Positions 1 to 8,583 are shown, counted from the stretch's first letter. The stretch is DNA of 64,000 nucleotides from Bordetella parapertussis (GCA_945865935.1 CAMBFI010000002.1:186001-250000), one strand, 5' to 3'. A program made the numbers and translations. Notes: generated by a model not told the origin, from the sequence alone.

Positions 1-1
1 A

Positions 2-145
2 ATCAGCGCAGGCAACGTCCTGGGTAAGGGCTACACCGCCGGAGTTGGCATGTCGATCGGTACCGCCTTTGGTCGTATCGCCGGCACACAAGCTGCCGCA
101 GCAGCAAAGAAAATAAAAGAAGGAGTGCAGCATGCAACCGCTTGA
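2..145 (+). CDS. tcuA: FAD-dependent tricarballylate dehydrogenase, 3' end only
   Basis: The window opens inside this gene, so only the last 47 codons and the TGA stop are visible. The tail contains [19 protein letters not shown], the glycine-rich C-terminal segment that closes the FAD site in the FAD_binding_2 / fumarate-reductase-like family. The stop lies 14 bases inside tcuB, so the two are probably translationally coupled. In the characterised Salmonella pathway TcuA oxidises tricarballylate to cis-aconitate and passes electrons to TcuB. The assignment rests mostly on the tcuB neighbour; another flavoprotein of the same family paired with a TcuB-like partner is possible. A full-length paralogue lies at 24149-25660. 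Confidence 0.7.
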   Translation: MSAGNVLGKGYTAGVGMSIGTAFGRIAGTQAAAAAKKIKEGVQHATA

Positions 146-1319
146 ATCCCTGACCCGCGAAGCACAAGATCTGGCCGGGAAAACTGAACACTCGATCTCT
201 TGGCACAACAAAGGCATTTCGGAAAACGAAGCCGAGGTTGCCCGTCAAATGCAGATTTGTAACGCCTGCCGCTACTGCGAGGGCTTTTGCGCAGTATTCC
301 CAGCGATGGCACGTCGCCTGCAATTCGACAGTAAAGCGGACTTAAATTATCTGGCTAACCTCTGTCACAACTGTGGCGCCTGTCTACACGCCTGCCAGTA
401 CGCACCACCACACGAGTTTATGGTGAACGTGCCGCAGGCCATGGCAAAAGTACGGATGGAAACCTACACCGACTTTGCATGGCCCGCCCCTCTCGGCAAG
501 CTGTATAAAAATAACGGCCTGACCGTATCGCTTGCAGCGGCCTTTGGCCTGGCACTTTTTCTAGTGTTGACGGTCCTGTCGACAGGCAAGCTATTGCATG
601 AGCCGCTTGCTGGTAACTTCTATGCCATCTTCCCCCACAACACACTCGTATTGATGTTCGGTCTTACGTTCGGTTTTGCGGTCCTTGCCTTAGGGATCGG
701 AGTTAAACGCTTCTGGAGCGAAATCACGCCGGGACAGGCGACGGGTGAAGCGATCGGCGAAGCTGCGCACAACGCTCTAAAACTCAAATATCTCGATGGC
801 GGGCACGGCGACGGCTGCAACGATGAAGACGATCGCTTCACGCTGCGACGCAGACGCTACCATCATCTGACGTTTTACGGCTTTATGTTGTGTTTTGCTT
901 CGACCTCTGTCGCGACGCTTTATCACTACATTTTTGGGTTGCAGGCACCCTACGCCTATACCAGCCTGCCAGTGATTCTCGGCACCGTGGGGGGCATCGG
1001 CCTGCTCATTGGGCCGGCTGGCTTGCTGTGGCTCAACCTCAATCGCTCTGCCTTGCACGGTGACGCTGCACAAAAACCAATGGATATCGGATTTATATCT
1101 TTGCTGTTTTTAACCAGCTTAACTGGCCTCGCGCTTTTAATATGGCGTGACACGAGCGCCATGGCACTTTTGCTTGCCATTCACCTAGGAATCGTCATGG
1201 CACTTTTCCTTACCTTGCCCTACGGGAAATTTGCGCACGGCGTCTACAGAAGTGCGGCGTTGCTGAAATGGTCAATTGAAAAACGCATGCCCAACAAGCT
1301 TTCGCTCGGCTCCGACTAA
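132..1319 (+). CDS. tcuB: TcuB-like 4Fe-4S membrane protein (electron transfer from TcuA)
   Basis: 395 aa. TcuB re-oxidises the flavin of TcuA and hands electrons to the membrane quinone pool. Two ferredoxin-type cysteine sets are visible: C43, C46, C49, C53 ([11 protein letters not shown]) and C78, C81, C84, C88 ([12 protein letters not shown]). These are followed by about six hydrophobic segments from residue 130 on, as expected for the integral membrane half. A good ribosome binding site (GAAGGAG, 119-125) precedes the ATG, and the start lies inside the end of tcuA. No tcuC transporter follows: the next gene is convergent and ends 4 bases away. Confidence in the TcuB family is high; the exact substrate of the pair is inferred. 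Confidence 0.85.
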   Translation: MQPLESLTREAQDLAGKTEHSISWHNKGISENEAEVARQMQICNACRYCEGFCAVFPAMARRLQFDSKADLNYLANLCHNCGACLHACQYAPPHEFMVNVPQAMAKVRMETYTDFAWPAPLGKLYKNNGLTVSLAAAFGLALFLVLTVLSTGKLLHEPLAGNFYAIFPHNTLVLMFGLTFGFAVLALGIGVKRFWSEITPGQATGEAIGEAAHNALKLKYLDGGHGDGCNDEDDRFTLRRRRYHHLTFYGFMLCFASTSVATLYHYIFGLQAPYAYTSLPVILGTVGGIGLLIGPAGLLWLNLNRSALHGDAAQKPMDIGFISLLFLTSLTGLALLIWRDTSAMALLLAIHLGIVMALFLTLPYGKFAHGVYRSAALLKWSIEKRMPNKLSLGSD

Positions 1320-1323
1320 ACAG

Positions 1324-2316
1324 CTACCGCGCGTCGGTCTTGCTTGGGAAGCCCGCTGTATGCGATCCGAGCAGGCGGCGCAACCCGAGCCACTGCTGCG
1401 CCCAGAAACTGCGGCCATAGTCACGGCCTCCGTCCTCAGGCAACTGGTCATGTATGCCGGTTTTAGCGTACTGCGTATCAAAGCGTGCTGTCTTAAACAG
1501 GATATCCCACAAGGGGAATAGAACAGCGAAGTTATGCCCCTTAGCAGGCCCAGCTGAGGACTCGTTGTATTCGATGGAGTGGTGGTAGCGATGGAACTTG
1601 GGGCTGACGATCAGCCAGTTACCCAGCTTGCCAAACGATAGGCGAATGTTGCCGTGCGAGTAGCTTTCAACCAGCTGCGTCAAGACAACAATCAAAATAA
1701 ATTGTCCCGGTGGTACGCCTACTAATTTAGCGATAAACACAAACACAATGCTGCGCAACAAACTGTCGAGCAAGTGATTGCGGTTATCGCTCCACATCGT
1801 CATCTGACGTTGGCTGTGGTGCACCGCATGCAGGCTCCAAAACCAAGCGTAGCGGTGCTGCGCACGGTGGTAAAAATAATCAACTGCATCAAAGATGAGC
1901 AGATAGATCACGAAGCTTACCCAGGCGATATCCGTAACACCGGGCCAAACCTGATCGACATGAAAGGTCGTAAATCCGGCGACCCGTGCCTGTCCAAAGA
2001 GCGCATCGGCCAAGGGCACCACAGAAAAAAACAAAACAAGTCGAAACAGTCCGAGTCGATGAATGAGTGTGTACAAAATGTCGTTGCGTATTTCCCTGCG
2101 ATTGCTCACGGGCTCGACAGGTCGCCAGCGCTGTAACGCACCAAAAACAATGGCGATCATTGCGATTTGTAATAGGCCGATCAACAACCACATCGTCCCG
2201 TTAAAGGCGTCCTCAAGATAGCCACTCAAACCAAGATTAAAAAATAATGGCTGCACAATCGCCTCAAAGAGCCATTGGTGTACTTGATCAAACAGGTCAG
2301 TTGCGAATTGAATCAT
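1324..2316 (-). CDS. Sterol desaturase / fatty acid hydroxylase family membrane protein
   Basis: 330 aa from the ATG at 2316; a GTG directly before it would add one residue. Members of this family are integral membrane di-iron enzymes that hydroxylate or desaturate lipids. The histidine boxes are all present: HRAQH, HAVHH (in SLHAVHHS) and HRYHH near the C terminus. Four or five hydrophobic segments flank them (for example residues 35-60, 80-105 and 125-145). The start lies inside the end of the NodB-like gene (20-base overlap), which suggests coupled translation as the last gene of a leftward cassette. The substrate is unknown. Bacteria of this group do not generally make sterols, so a hopanoid, fatty-acyl or other lipid is more likely; this is inference. 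Confidence 0.8.
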   Translation of the reverse strand: MIQFATDLFDQVHQWLFEAIVQPLFFNLGLSGYLEDAFNGTMWLLIGLLQIAMIAIVFGALQRWRPVEPVSNRREIRNDILYTLIHRLGLFRLVLFFSVVPLADALFGQARVAGFTTFHVDQVWPGVTDIAWVSFVIYLLIFDAVDYFYHRAQHRYAWFWSLHAVHHSQRQMTMWSDNRNHLLDSLLRSIVFVFIAKLVGVPPGQFILIVVLTQLVESYSHGNIRLSFGKLGNWLIVSPKFHRYHHSIEYNESSAGPAKGHNFAVLFPLWDILFKTARFDTQYAKTGIHDQLPEDGGRDYGRSFWAQQWLGLRRLLGSHTAGFPSKTDAR

Positions 2317-3127
2317 CACTATTCTTTATCAAAGGTTGCGCCACAGGTGGCGGGCTCTGGACATACGCGGGATGAGTATCGATCGTCGCAAAACAAAAGC
2401 CACGTGACTTTAGGCCTTCAATTAAAGGCTCTAGGACCGCCGGCGCCCAAGGATCTTTGCGCGACCAAATTCCCAAGTGTGCTATCAGGATATCTCCAGA
2501 CCGAATGTTCCGCAATGCGCGCTCCAACAACACAGCATTAGGATACTGTTCACTAGACAGCTCATCACCCAAAAACCCTGCTGGCGCCCAGCCTACATGC
2601 TTGTATCCACATGCTTGCGCGGCTTGCAAGAGTGCGGGCGAGGTGTGCCCCCCTGCCGATCTAAACAGCGGCAACATTCTGCGTCCCGTCATTTCTTCAA
2701 ACCGCTCACCCGGCCGCGCGAGCTCGCGGCAATAGTCTTGCGCACTCCAGATCTGGTTCTTGCCTTGAAGCGGTCCGGCGCTTGCCCGAACCCGGAACGA
2801 GCCATCAGGCAAGTCTGCCCGCCAATACACATGGTCATAGGTGTGCGAAGCAAAGACGTGCCCCTGTTCGGCCATCACTTCCCACCACGGCGCCCACTCA
2901 TCGTCTAGGCTAGTACCGCCGGTACGCGTGAGCTCATTCGCCAAAAAAAAGCTTGCGCGAACGCCTTGCCGCTTCAACACGTCTTCAATCAGCGGTGCCA
3001 CTTCCATATGACCCGTATCAAAGGTCAGGTAAACCGGGCGGCTACAGCTCGGCGGCAACGACTGAGCGTGCGCAATCGAGGCGGACAGGCTAAGGGCGAC
3101 AGCCCAACCCTTAATCCCGGCTCGCAT
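2297..3127 (-). CDS. Polysaccharide deacetylase (NodB homology) family, secreted
   Basis: 276 aa. An N-terminal signal peptide ends near AHA-Q (residue 21), so the enzyme is probably periplasmic or exported. The NodB fold is recognisable from motif 1, TFDTGH (residues 35-40), motif 2, SHTYDH (94-99, the H-x3-H zinc pair), and the later LFRSAGGHTSP segment. In typical members motif 1 is TFDDG, where the second Asp binds metal. Here that position is Thr, so metal binding or activity may differ, or this may be a subfamily trait. It overlaps the upstream propeller gene by 17 bases and the downstream desaturase-like gene by 20, giving a tightly coupled trio. The glycan or other acyl substrate is not known. 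Confidence 0.8.
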   Translation of the reverse strand: MRAGIKGWAVALSLSASIAHAQSLPPSCSRPVYLTFDTGHMEVAPLIEDVLKRQGVRASFFLANELTRTGGTSLDDEWAPWWEVMAEQGHVFASHTYDHVYWRADLPDGSFRVRASAGPLQGKNQIWSAQDYCRELARPGERFEEMTGRRMLPLFRSAGGHTSPALLQAAQACGYKHVGWAPAGFLGDELSSEQYPNAVLLERALRNIRSGDILIAHLGIWSRKDPWAPAVLEPLIEGLKSRGFCFATIDTHPAYVQSPPPVAQPLIKNSDDSIRN

Positions 3128-4115
3128 GATTTAGCGTCCATACGCCGTGCGGTGACTTACCGACAGGGATCTGTTTCACCACTGCCTTTTTTTCAAGATC
3201 AATCACGGCAAGCCTTCCAGCCCAGCGCGCTGTCACGAGGAGTGTCTTGCCGTCTGCCAACATTTCCATACAATCTGGTCCGGCTGGCGTTTTATACGTG
3301 TCAACGACTTTTAATGTCGTCCAGTCGATGCGACTAATCGTATTTGCGCTGCGGTTGCTCACGAACACATGCCGCTTATCCCCCTGAGAACGGAAGGCAT
3401 GCGCGCCTTTCCCTGTCGGGATGCGCGTTTTAAGGACGGCCTTGCCGGTCGACATATCGTACGCCTCAACCGCATCCTCGCCTGTCAGGCCGATCAACAG
3501 CGTTTTGTCATCGGGTGTCAGATATAAATCGGCAGGGATCTTGCCGACGCTAATCGTCCATAGCCGCTTTTGCGTCGCTAACTCGATCGCCGTCAATTGA
3601 TTGCTATCCTGCAACGTAATATAGGCAACCGTGCTTTTACTATCGATTGCAATATGGCTCGGCGTTTTCCCTGCTGGCACACGCTTGACCAAATGCATCT
3701 TGAACTCTTCGCCGACACGCTCCCAGCGATAGATATCGACGTGATCCAACCGGTTAGCGGCTGTCACAAACCATTTCATGTCTGGAGAAAACCGCAAATG
3801 GTAAGGGTCGAGAATCCCCGTCATCGTGCGCTGCACTGCCGCAGTCTTTGGATCGAGAAAAGTAATAGAGTCGCCCTCAGCATTGGCTACCATGACTGAC
3901 TTGTTGTCAGGCGTCAGATACAAGTGGTGGGGCTCCTTGCCCACTGGGATCCGCTTTATTTCCGTATACGTCTGAGGATCAATCACGCTCACATCTGCGT
4001 TAAGCGAGTTCAGTACAAGAATCGGTGGGGCGGCCCACACGCTCGCGGCAAGAAGTCCGCACAGAGCAAAGGCGAACCGCACGGTGGCGGCATAGATCGA
4101 TCGATTAAGTGTCAT
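3111..4115 (-). CDS. YVTN-type beta-propeller protein, periplasmic
   Basis: 334 aa. An N-terminal signal peptide is followed by WA-AP near residue 29. The rest consists of repeating blades carrying variants of (P)xxLxLTPDxKxxxVxN, for example PHHLYLTPDNKSVMVAN and PADLYLTPDDKTLLIGL, the hallmark of seven-bladed YncE/YVTN propellers. These folds usually bind partners or small ligands and seldom carry conserved catalysis, so no reaction is proposed. It is the first gene of a cassette overlapping the NodB-like gene by 17 bases. Its upstream region contains three AACTGTA repeats (see 4132-4161). Confidence 0.8.
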   Translation of the reverse strand: MTLNRSIYAATVRFAFALCGLLAASVWAAPPILVLNSLNADVSVIDPQTYTEIKRIPVGKEPHHLYLTPDNKSVMVANAEGDSITFLDPKTAAVQRTMTGILDPYHLRFSPDMKWFVTAANRLDHVDIYRWERVGEEFKMHLVKRVPAGKTPSHIAIDSKSTVAYITLQDSNQLTAIELATQKRLWTISVGKIPADLYLTPDDKTLLIGLTGEDAVEAYDMSTGKAVLKTRIPTGKGAHAFRSQGDKRHVFVSNRSANTISRIDWTTLKVVDTYKTPAGPDCMEMLADGKTLLVTARWAGRLAVIDLEKKAVVKQIPVGKSPHGVWTLNHASRD

Positions 4116-4131
4116 GTAAAGCCATTCATAC

Positions 4132-4161
4132 GTTGAACTGTAGTTGAACTGTAAAACTGTA
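4132..4161. promoter_or_regulatory. Cluster of three AACTGTA repeats upstream of the propeller cassette
   Basis: Two tandem copies of the 11-mer GTTGAACTGTA (4132-4142 and 4143-4153) are followed by a further AACTGTA at 4155-4161. The 11-base period equals one helical turn, as in operator arrays. The cluster lies 17-46 bases upstream of the propeller ATG. The same heptamer is repeated between the MocR-type gene and the transaminase (7093-7155), so one regulator could bind both. Operator function is inference; only the repeats are seen. Confidence 0.5.
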
Positions 4162-4172
4162 TTTTCCGTTTG

Positions 4173-5105
4173 CTAAGGCTTGGGCGCAAGCGGTCGATGC
4201 ACCTTCGCTCCTGCGTGTGGCGCACGCATCATCAAGATGCTGCCTGACTCGGATTCCGTGCAATACAAATCTCTATTTTCCGCACCCCCAAACGCCACGT
4301 TCGTGACCACGTGTTGCGTTGGACTCGTCCAGACAAAAATTGGTTCCCCACGCGGATTAATCAACCACACATAACCCAGACCTGGATTGGCCATGGCAAG
4401 GTTACCCGCGACATCCATAGCCAAGCCATCCGGGCCACTTGGACCGTAGGACGTAAAGAATTGACCCACCTTTGCAACGCTGCCATCGCTCATGAGCGGC
4501 GCACGCCATACACAATTACCGCGCGTGACCCCAACGTACAAGACTTTCTCGTCGGGGGAAAGTACAAGTCCGTTAGGGCTAGGTACATTGCTGAGCAGTA
4601 AGTCGAGTTTGCCAGAAGGTTGCAAGCGATAGACTCGGCCCGTCGGATCGTGCATACCGGACTGGCCTTGGTCAGTGAAATATATATTGCCTTGTGCATC
4701 GCAAGTCAGATCGTTGACGCCCTTGAAACTCTCGGTATTGCGTCGAGCAAGATAGGGCTCAATCTTTCCAGATTGAATCGTTAAGCGCATCAATCCGTTC
4801 TTGTAGTCCGTAATCAGAAGTTCCTCGTCCGACAAAAACTTCATGCCGTTAGGTTCGCCGTCATATTCGACGATCTGCGTCCAATCGCCTTTCGGGTCGA
4901 TACGAAAGACTCGCCCAAAAATAATATCGGTCACATACAAGTTGCCCTGCGCATCAAAGACCGGGCCCTCCAGGAACGAGTCCATCGCAGCGCCGCCGCG
5001 GTTGGCATCCGCCCAAGCCGAACGGACACCCGTGCGTCGGAACTTGCCAGGCATCTCGGTGAACACCTCGGCCATCACACATTCTGGGGCTTGTCTGAAA
5101 AACAT
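4173..5105 (-). CDS. SMP-30/gluconolactonase/LRE-like beta-propeller protein
   Basis: 310 aa. The family is six-bladed and includes lactonases that use a divalent metal. Visible features: EGPVFDAQGNLYVTD near residue 45, with the Glu typical of the metal site; PNGMKFLSDEELLITD; GVNDLTCDAQGNIYFTD; PNGLVLSPDEKVLYVG; and GPDGLAMDVAGNLAMA, which together supply the E/N/N/D-type metal ligands of the SMP-30 family. No signal peptide is evident, so the protein is probably cytoplasmic. It is followed leftward by the propeller gene after 57 bases. A sugar-acid lactone or related ester is the usual substrate class; the actual one cannot be read from sequence. Confidence 0.8.
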   Translation of the reverse strand: MFFRQAPECVMAEVFTEMPGKFRRTGVRSAWADANRGGAAMDSFLEGPVFDAQGNLYVTDIIFGRVFRIDPKGDWTQIVEYDGEPNGMKFLSDEELLITDYKNGLMRLTIQSGKIEPYLARRNTESFKGVNDLTCDAQGNIYFTDQGQSGMHDPTGRVYRLQPSGKLDLLLSNVPSPNGLVLSPDEKVLYVGVTRGNCVWRAPLMSDGSVAKVGQFFTSYGPSGPDGLAMDVAGNLAMANPGLGYVWLINPRGEPIFVWTSPTQHVVTNVAFGGAENRDLYCTESESGSILMMRAPHAGAKVHRPLAPKP

Positions 5106-5137
5106 ATTTTCTCGCTTAATTTATTCCGTACGACATT

Positions 5138-5168
5138 TTGACAGGTTCTGGCAGAAATTCACTAAAAT
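5138..5168 (+). promoter_or_regulatory. Candidate sigma-70 promoter for lrp
   Basis: A perfect -35 hexamer TTGACA (5138-5143) is followed by TAAAAT (5163-5168) at a long 19-base spacing, or ACTAAA at 17. The lrp start codon is 18 bases beyond the -10 and is preceded by AGGAG, so any leader would be very short. The -35 is convincing; the -10 choice is uncertain. Confidence 0.45.
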
Positions 5169-5186
5169 GCCTACACAGGAGACACC

Positions 5187-5654
5187 ATGCGCCCACTTGA
5201 TCGAATCGATCTAAAAATTCTAGACGTACTACAACGCGACGGTCGGATCTCCATGACGGATCTCGCCGAGCGCGTGAGCCTCTCAGCCACGCCTTGTTCA
5301 GAACGCGTCCGGCGACTAGAGCGCGAGGGCGTCATCACCGGTTACTACGCGCGGGTCAACCCGGCAGCGCTCGGAAAAAATCTACTTGTTTTCCTAGAGA
5401 TCAAATTATCCGCCAAGTCGGGCGACGTCTTCGACAAGGTAAAGAAGGAGCTGGAATACGTCCCAGAGGTGATGGAGTGCCATCTCGTATCAGGCGATTT
5501 TGACTACTTAATCAAAGCGCGGCTTCCAGAGATGAATAAATACCGACAGCTGCTCGGCGAAATCCTCAAACGACTTCCTGCTTCCGCAGAGTCTCGTAGC
5601 TATGTGGTGATGGAAGAGATCAAAGAGACGCTTTACCTAGCGGTTGACCGGTAA
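5187..5654 (+). CDS. lrp: Leucine-responsive regulator Lrp (Lrp/AsnC family)
   Basis: 155 aa. A DNA-binding protein that responds to amino acids and controls amino-acid metabolism. The N-terminal helix-turn-helix (residues about 5-60) contains LDRIDLKILDVLQRDGRIS and TPCSERVRRLEREGVI, and the C-terminal RAM/AsnC ligand domain contains ECHLVSGDFDYLIKARLPEM and SYVVMEEIKETLYL. These segments closely match E. coli Lrp, much more so than the second family member at 13946. The start is supported by AGGAG nine bases upstream. It is divergent from the SMP-30-like gene and convergent with the MocR-type gene (15-base gap). Confidence 0.88.
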   Translation: MRPLDRIDLKILDVLQRDGRISMTDLAERVSLSATPCSERVRRLEREGVITGYYARVNPAALGKNLLVFLEIKLSAKSGDVFDKVKKELEYVPEVMECHLVSGDFDYLIKARLPEMNKYRQLLGEILKRLPASAESRSYVVMEEIKETLYLAVDR

Positions 5655-5669
5655 AGCATCCGCTTGTCT

Positions 5670-7079
5670 TTAAACCTTGGGCGGCAGAGACCGTATAAAG
5701 GACCACAAGTCCTCGTTGTTCGATGTCGCAACATTGAAACGAAACCAACTCGAGGGCTGGTCATTCGGCCGAAAGTACGAACCAGGGGCGAGCCAAATCC
5801 CTCGATCCAAGGCCCGTGTCGCGACCGCAATGCTTCGATCGGGCTGGACGGGCAATTTTGCCCATAAAAATAAGCCCGCCTGAGGCTCAACAAAAATCTC
5901 AAGGCCCGCCTCCCGCATGCTCTGCGCAACCGTTTGGTGTGCACTACGCAATTTCTCAGTAATAAAGCGTACATGCTTGTCGTAGTGCCCTTCGCTCAAC
6001 ACATTGGCCACTACACGTTCGGTCACTTCGGATGACGTCAACCCGACAGCCATTTTGGTTCGGGCCAGATCCGCCAAGACTTCCGCATGCGCAGCCAGGT
6101 AGCCCACGCGCAACGTGGGCGCAATGGTTTTAGAGAACCCGGAAATGTAGATCACTCTATGCAACCCCTCCAGAGACGCCAAGCAGGCCGCCTCAGGCGG
6201 CGCGAGCTCGCGATAAATATCATCCTCAATGACCCACAAACCGTAACGATCTGTCAACGCGAGCAACCGCTGTGCGTTCGCCTTAGACAATGAGCTGCCT
6301 GAGGGATTTTGTAAAACCGTATTGACGAAAATGGCTTTCGGTCGCATCGTTTGCAGCACGTGTTCAAGTTGTTCGAAGTCATAGCCATCTTGCGTACGGG
6401 CCACGCCAATGACATTGAGTCCGGCGAGCTGGAGAATCTGCAAAAGATTGCAGTAGCAAGGATCTTCCACAACCACCGTATCGCCAGGTCGCAACAATGT
6501 ACGCACCACCAAATCGAGTGCTTGGGTCGCACCTTGGGTCAATAATATGTTGCTTGGCTCTACCGGCACATCAAAGCGTCTTAACGACAGCGCAATATGC
6601 TCACGCAAAGCGCCCATCCCATACGGGTGGCCATACCCACCAAACCGCGGACCCGGGACGCGTCCCAATGCGCGCAGCGCATGCTGCAGACCACTTTCGT
6701 TGATCCACTCGCCAGGAATCCAACCGCAACCGGCTTTACTCGGGACCGAGTGATCTGCAAAGACATCGGACAAAAGCCAGGCGGCGCTTAATGTGGGGGC
6801 AGACCAAATGGGAGCGGGGGCGATCACCGAGGAGGTCAAACCCGCAACGCGGTACGCGGCGCCTCGGCGCGCCACCAAATGCCCCAACTCAACCAGGCGT
6901 TGATACGCCTGAGCGACGGTGAACGGACTGATCGCTTGTCCACGCGCGAGCGCGCGCACCGAAGGCAGCGCGTCGCCCGCACGCAATGTGCGCGCCTCAA
7001 TCGCACGCGCAACGCCATCTACAATCTGCTCGACTAGACCCAGATTGGACTGTCGATCTAAGACCAGAGCTAATGTCAT
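5670..7079 (-). CDS. MocR-type transcriptional regulator (GntR HTH fused to aminotransferase domain)
   Basis: 469 aa. An N-terminal GntR winged helix (residues about 12-80, with GDALPSVRALARGQAISPFT) is joined to a fold-type I aminotransferase-like domain (about 100-465). The latter includes TQGATQALDLVVRTLLRPGD and the PLP-lysine region GFSKTIAPTLRVGYLA. MocR proteins use PLP, often with an amine ligand, to activate the neighbouring divergent gene and repress themselves. Here that neighbour is the transaminase at 7217, and the 137-base gap carries strong repeats (7089-7159). Known relatives include GabR, TauR and PdxR. Control of beta-alanine, GABA or a similar omega-amino acid is the best inference; the effector is not shown. 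Confidence 0.87.
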   Translation of the reverse strand: MTLALVLDRQSNLGLVEQIVDGVARAIEARTLRAGDALPSVRALARGQAISPFTVAQAYQRLVELGHLVARRGAAYRVAGLTSSVIAPAPIWSAPTLSAAWLLSDVFADHSVPSKAGCGWIPGEWINESGLQHALRALGRVPGPRFGGYGHPYGMGALREHIALSLRRFDVPVEPSNILLTQGATQALDLVVRTLLRPGDTVVVEDPCYCNLLQILQLAGLNVIGVARTQDGYDFEQLEHVLQTMRPKAIFVNTVLQNPSGSSLSKANAQRLLALTDRYGLWVIEDDIYRELAPPEAACLASLEGLHRVIYISGFSKTIAPTLRVGYLAAHAEVLADLARTKMAVGLTSSEVTERVVANVLSEGHYDKHVRFITEKLRSAHQTVAQSMREAGLEIFVEPQAGLFLWAKLPVQPDRSIAVATRALDRGIWLAPGSYFRPNDQPSSWFRFNVATSNNEDLWSFIRSLPPKV

Positions 7080-7088
7080 CGCTGTTTA

Positions 7089-7159
7089 CCAGTACAGTTC
7101 GAGGCAAATAAGCCCCTATTTTCAATACAGTTTGCCATAATGTACTGTAACTGTACTGG
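7089..7159. promoter_or_regulatory. Operator array between MocR-type gene and transaminase
   Basis: A perfect 11-bp inverted repeat has CCAGTACAGTT at 7089-7099 and AACTGTACTGG at 7149-7159, with centres 60 bp apart. Between them are TACAGTT (7126-7132) and TGTACTG (7141-7147); the last is an 11-bp direct repeat of TGTACTG at 7152-7158. MocR regulators are known to bind direct and inverted half-sites in such divergent gaps. The left arm ends 10 bases before the regulator ATG, fitting autorepression. Confidence 0.7.
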
Positions 7160-7216
7160 CAAAAACCAAGTTTCACCCGTTACAGTGGTGCATTCGCTCG
7201 AAAACGGAGACCTCCC

Positions 7217-8563
7217 ATGAACGCTATTACCGAAAACATCAGCCTGTCTACCGATCTGGACATGGCCAATTTCTGGATGCCTTTTACTGGCAACAAGCAA
7301 TTTAAAGCTGCACCGCGCATTCTGAAAAGCGCAAAAGGCATGTACTTCACGACAGCGGATGGCCAGAAAGTACTGGATGCAAGTGCCGGGCTCTGGTGCG
7401 TGAACGCGGGTCACTGCCGTGACGAAATTACCGAAGCTGTACACAAGCAAATGATGGAGCTCGACTACGCGCCTCCATTCCAAATGGGTCACCCACTCGC
7501 CTTTGAAGCAGCGAAAAAAATTGCTGAGGTGATGCCTGCCGGCCTTGACCGTATCTTCTTTGCGAACTCGGGCTCCGAGGCCGTTGACACCGCACTCAAA
7601 ATGGCACTCGCCTACCACCGCGCACGCGGTGAAGGTCAGCGTACGCGTTTGATCGGTCGCGAGCGCGGCTATAGTGGCGTGGGCTTCGGTGGCATCTCTG
7701 TTGGTGGCATCCTGGCAAACCGCAAAGCCTACTCAGGCGCACTGATCCCTGGTGTGGATCACATTTCCCACACACACAACTTGGCTGAAATGGCCTATAG
7801 CAAAGGGCAGCCTGCATGGGGTGCTCACCTGGCGGATGATCTCGAGCGCCTGTGCGCACTGCATGATCCCTCAACGATTGCCGCAGTGATTGTTGAGCCC
7901 GTTGCAGGCTCGACCGGCGTACTGGTGCCGCCTCAGGGTTACTTGCAGCGTCTGCGCGAAATTTGTACTAAGCACGGCATCCTCTTGATATTCGACGAGG
8001 TGATCACCGGCTTTGGTCGTTTGGGTAAAGCCACCGCCAGCGAACTCGTAGGCGTCACGCCAGACATTCTCACCATGGCCAAAGCGATGAACAACGCAGC
8101 GATCCCGATGTCAGGTGTCGCAGCAAGTCGTCAAGTCCATGACACGATCGTTAACGGCAGTGCTGGTGGCGCAATTGAATTCTTCCACGGCTATACCTAC
8201 TCATCGCATCCAACGGCCGCAGCTGCTTGCTTAGCCACACAAGAAATCTACCGCAAGGAAGGTTTGTTTGCCCGCGCTGCAGGCTTAGCGCCCAAGTTCG
8301 AAAAAGAGATCCACGCGTTGCGCGGCGAGCCTTTCGTCAAAGATATCCGCAACCTTGGCCTGATGGGTGCCGTTGAACTGCAGTCGCGTGACGGTGCACC
8401 AGGTGCACGTGCTTATGACGTGTTCCTCAAGTGTATGGAAAAAGGTGTGTTGGCGCGCTTTACCGGCGACATCATGGCTTTCTCGCCACCACTGATCGTA
8501 TCGGAAGGCCAGATCGAAGAAATCTTCGCAACGGTTAAAAAGGTTCTGCACGAAGTCGCCTAA
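7217..8563 (+). CDS. Omega-amino acid:pyruvate aminotransferase (class III, beta-alanine type)
   Basis: 448 aa, the usual length for the Pseudomonas beta-alanine:pyruvate transaminase, which it resembles throughout (WMPFTGNKQF near the start, FANSGSEAVDTALKMALAYH, ILLIFDEVITGFGRLG, EFFHGYTYSSHPTAAAA). The PLP lysine is K289 in TMAKAMNNAAIPMSG, and the cofactor Asp lies in FDEVITGFGR. The enzyme moves the amino group of an omega-amino acid to pyruvate, giving alanine and a semialdehyde. GGAG stands upstream of the ATG. It is divergent from a MocR-type regulator that probably controls it. No semialdehyde dehydrogenase follows; a terminator does. Beta-alanine is the leading substrate, but taurine, GABA or other amines are possible. 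Confidence 0.87.
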   Translation: MNAITENISLSTDLDMANFWMPFTGNKQFKAAPRILKSAKGMYFTTADGQKVLDASAGLWCVNAGHCRDEITEAVHKQMMELDYAPPFQMGHPLAFEAAKKIAEVMPAGLDRIFFANSGSEAVDTALKMALAYHRARGEGQRTRLIGRERGYSGVGFGGISVGGILANRKAYSGALIPGVDHISHTHNLAEMAYSKGQPAWGAHLADDLERLCALHDPSTIAAVIVEPVAGSTGVLVPPQGYLQRLREICTKHGILLIFDEVITGFGRLGKATASELVGVTPDILTMAKAMNNAAIPMSGVAASRQVHDTIVNGSAGGAIEFFHGYTYSSHPTAAAACLATQEIYRKEGLFARAAGLAPKFEKEIHALRGEPFVKDIRNLGLMGAVELQSRDGAPGARAYDVFLKCMEKGVLARFTGDIMAFSPPLIVSEGQIEEIFATVKKVLHEVA

Positions 8564-8583
8564 GCAACCTCGCGTAACACCTG

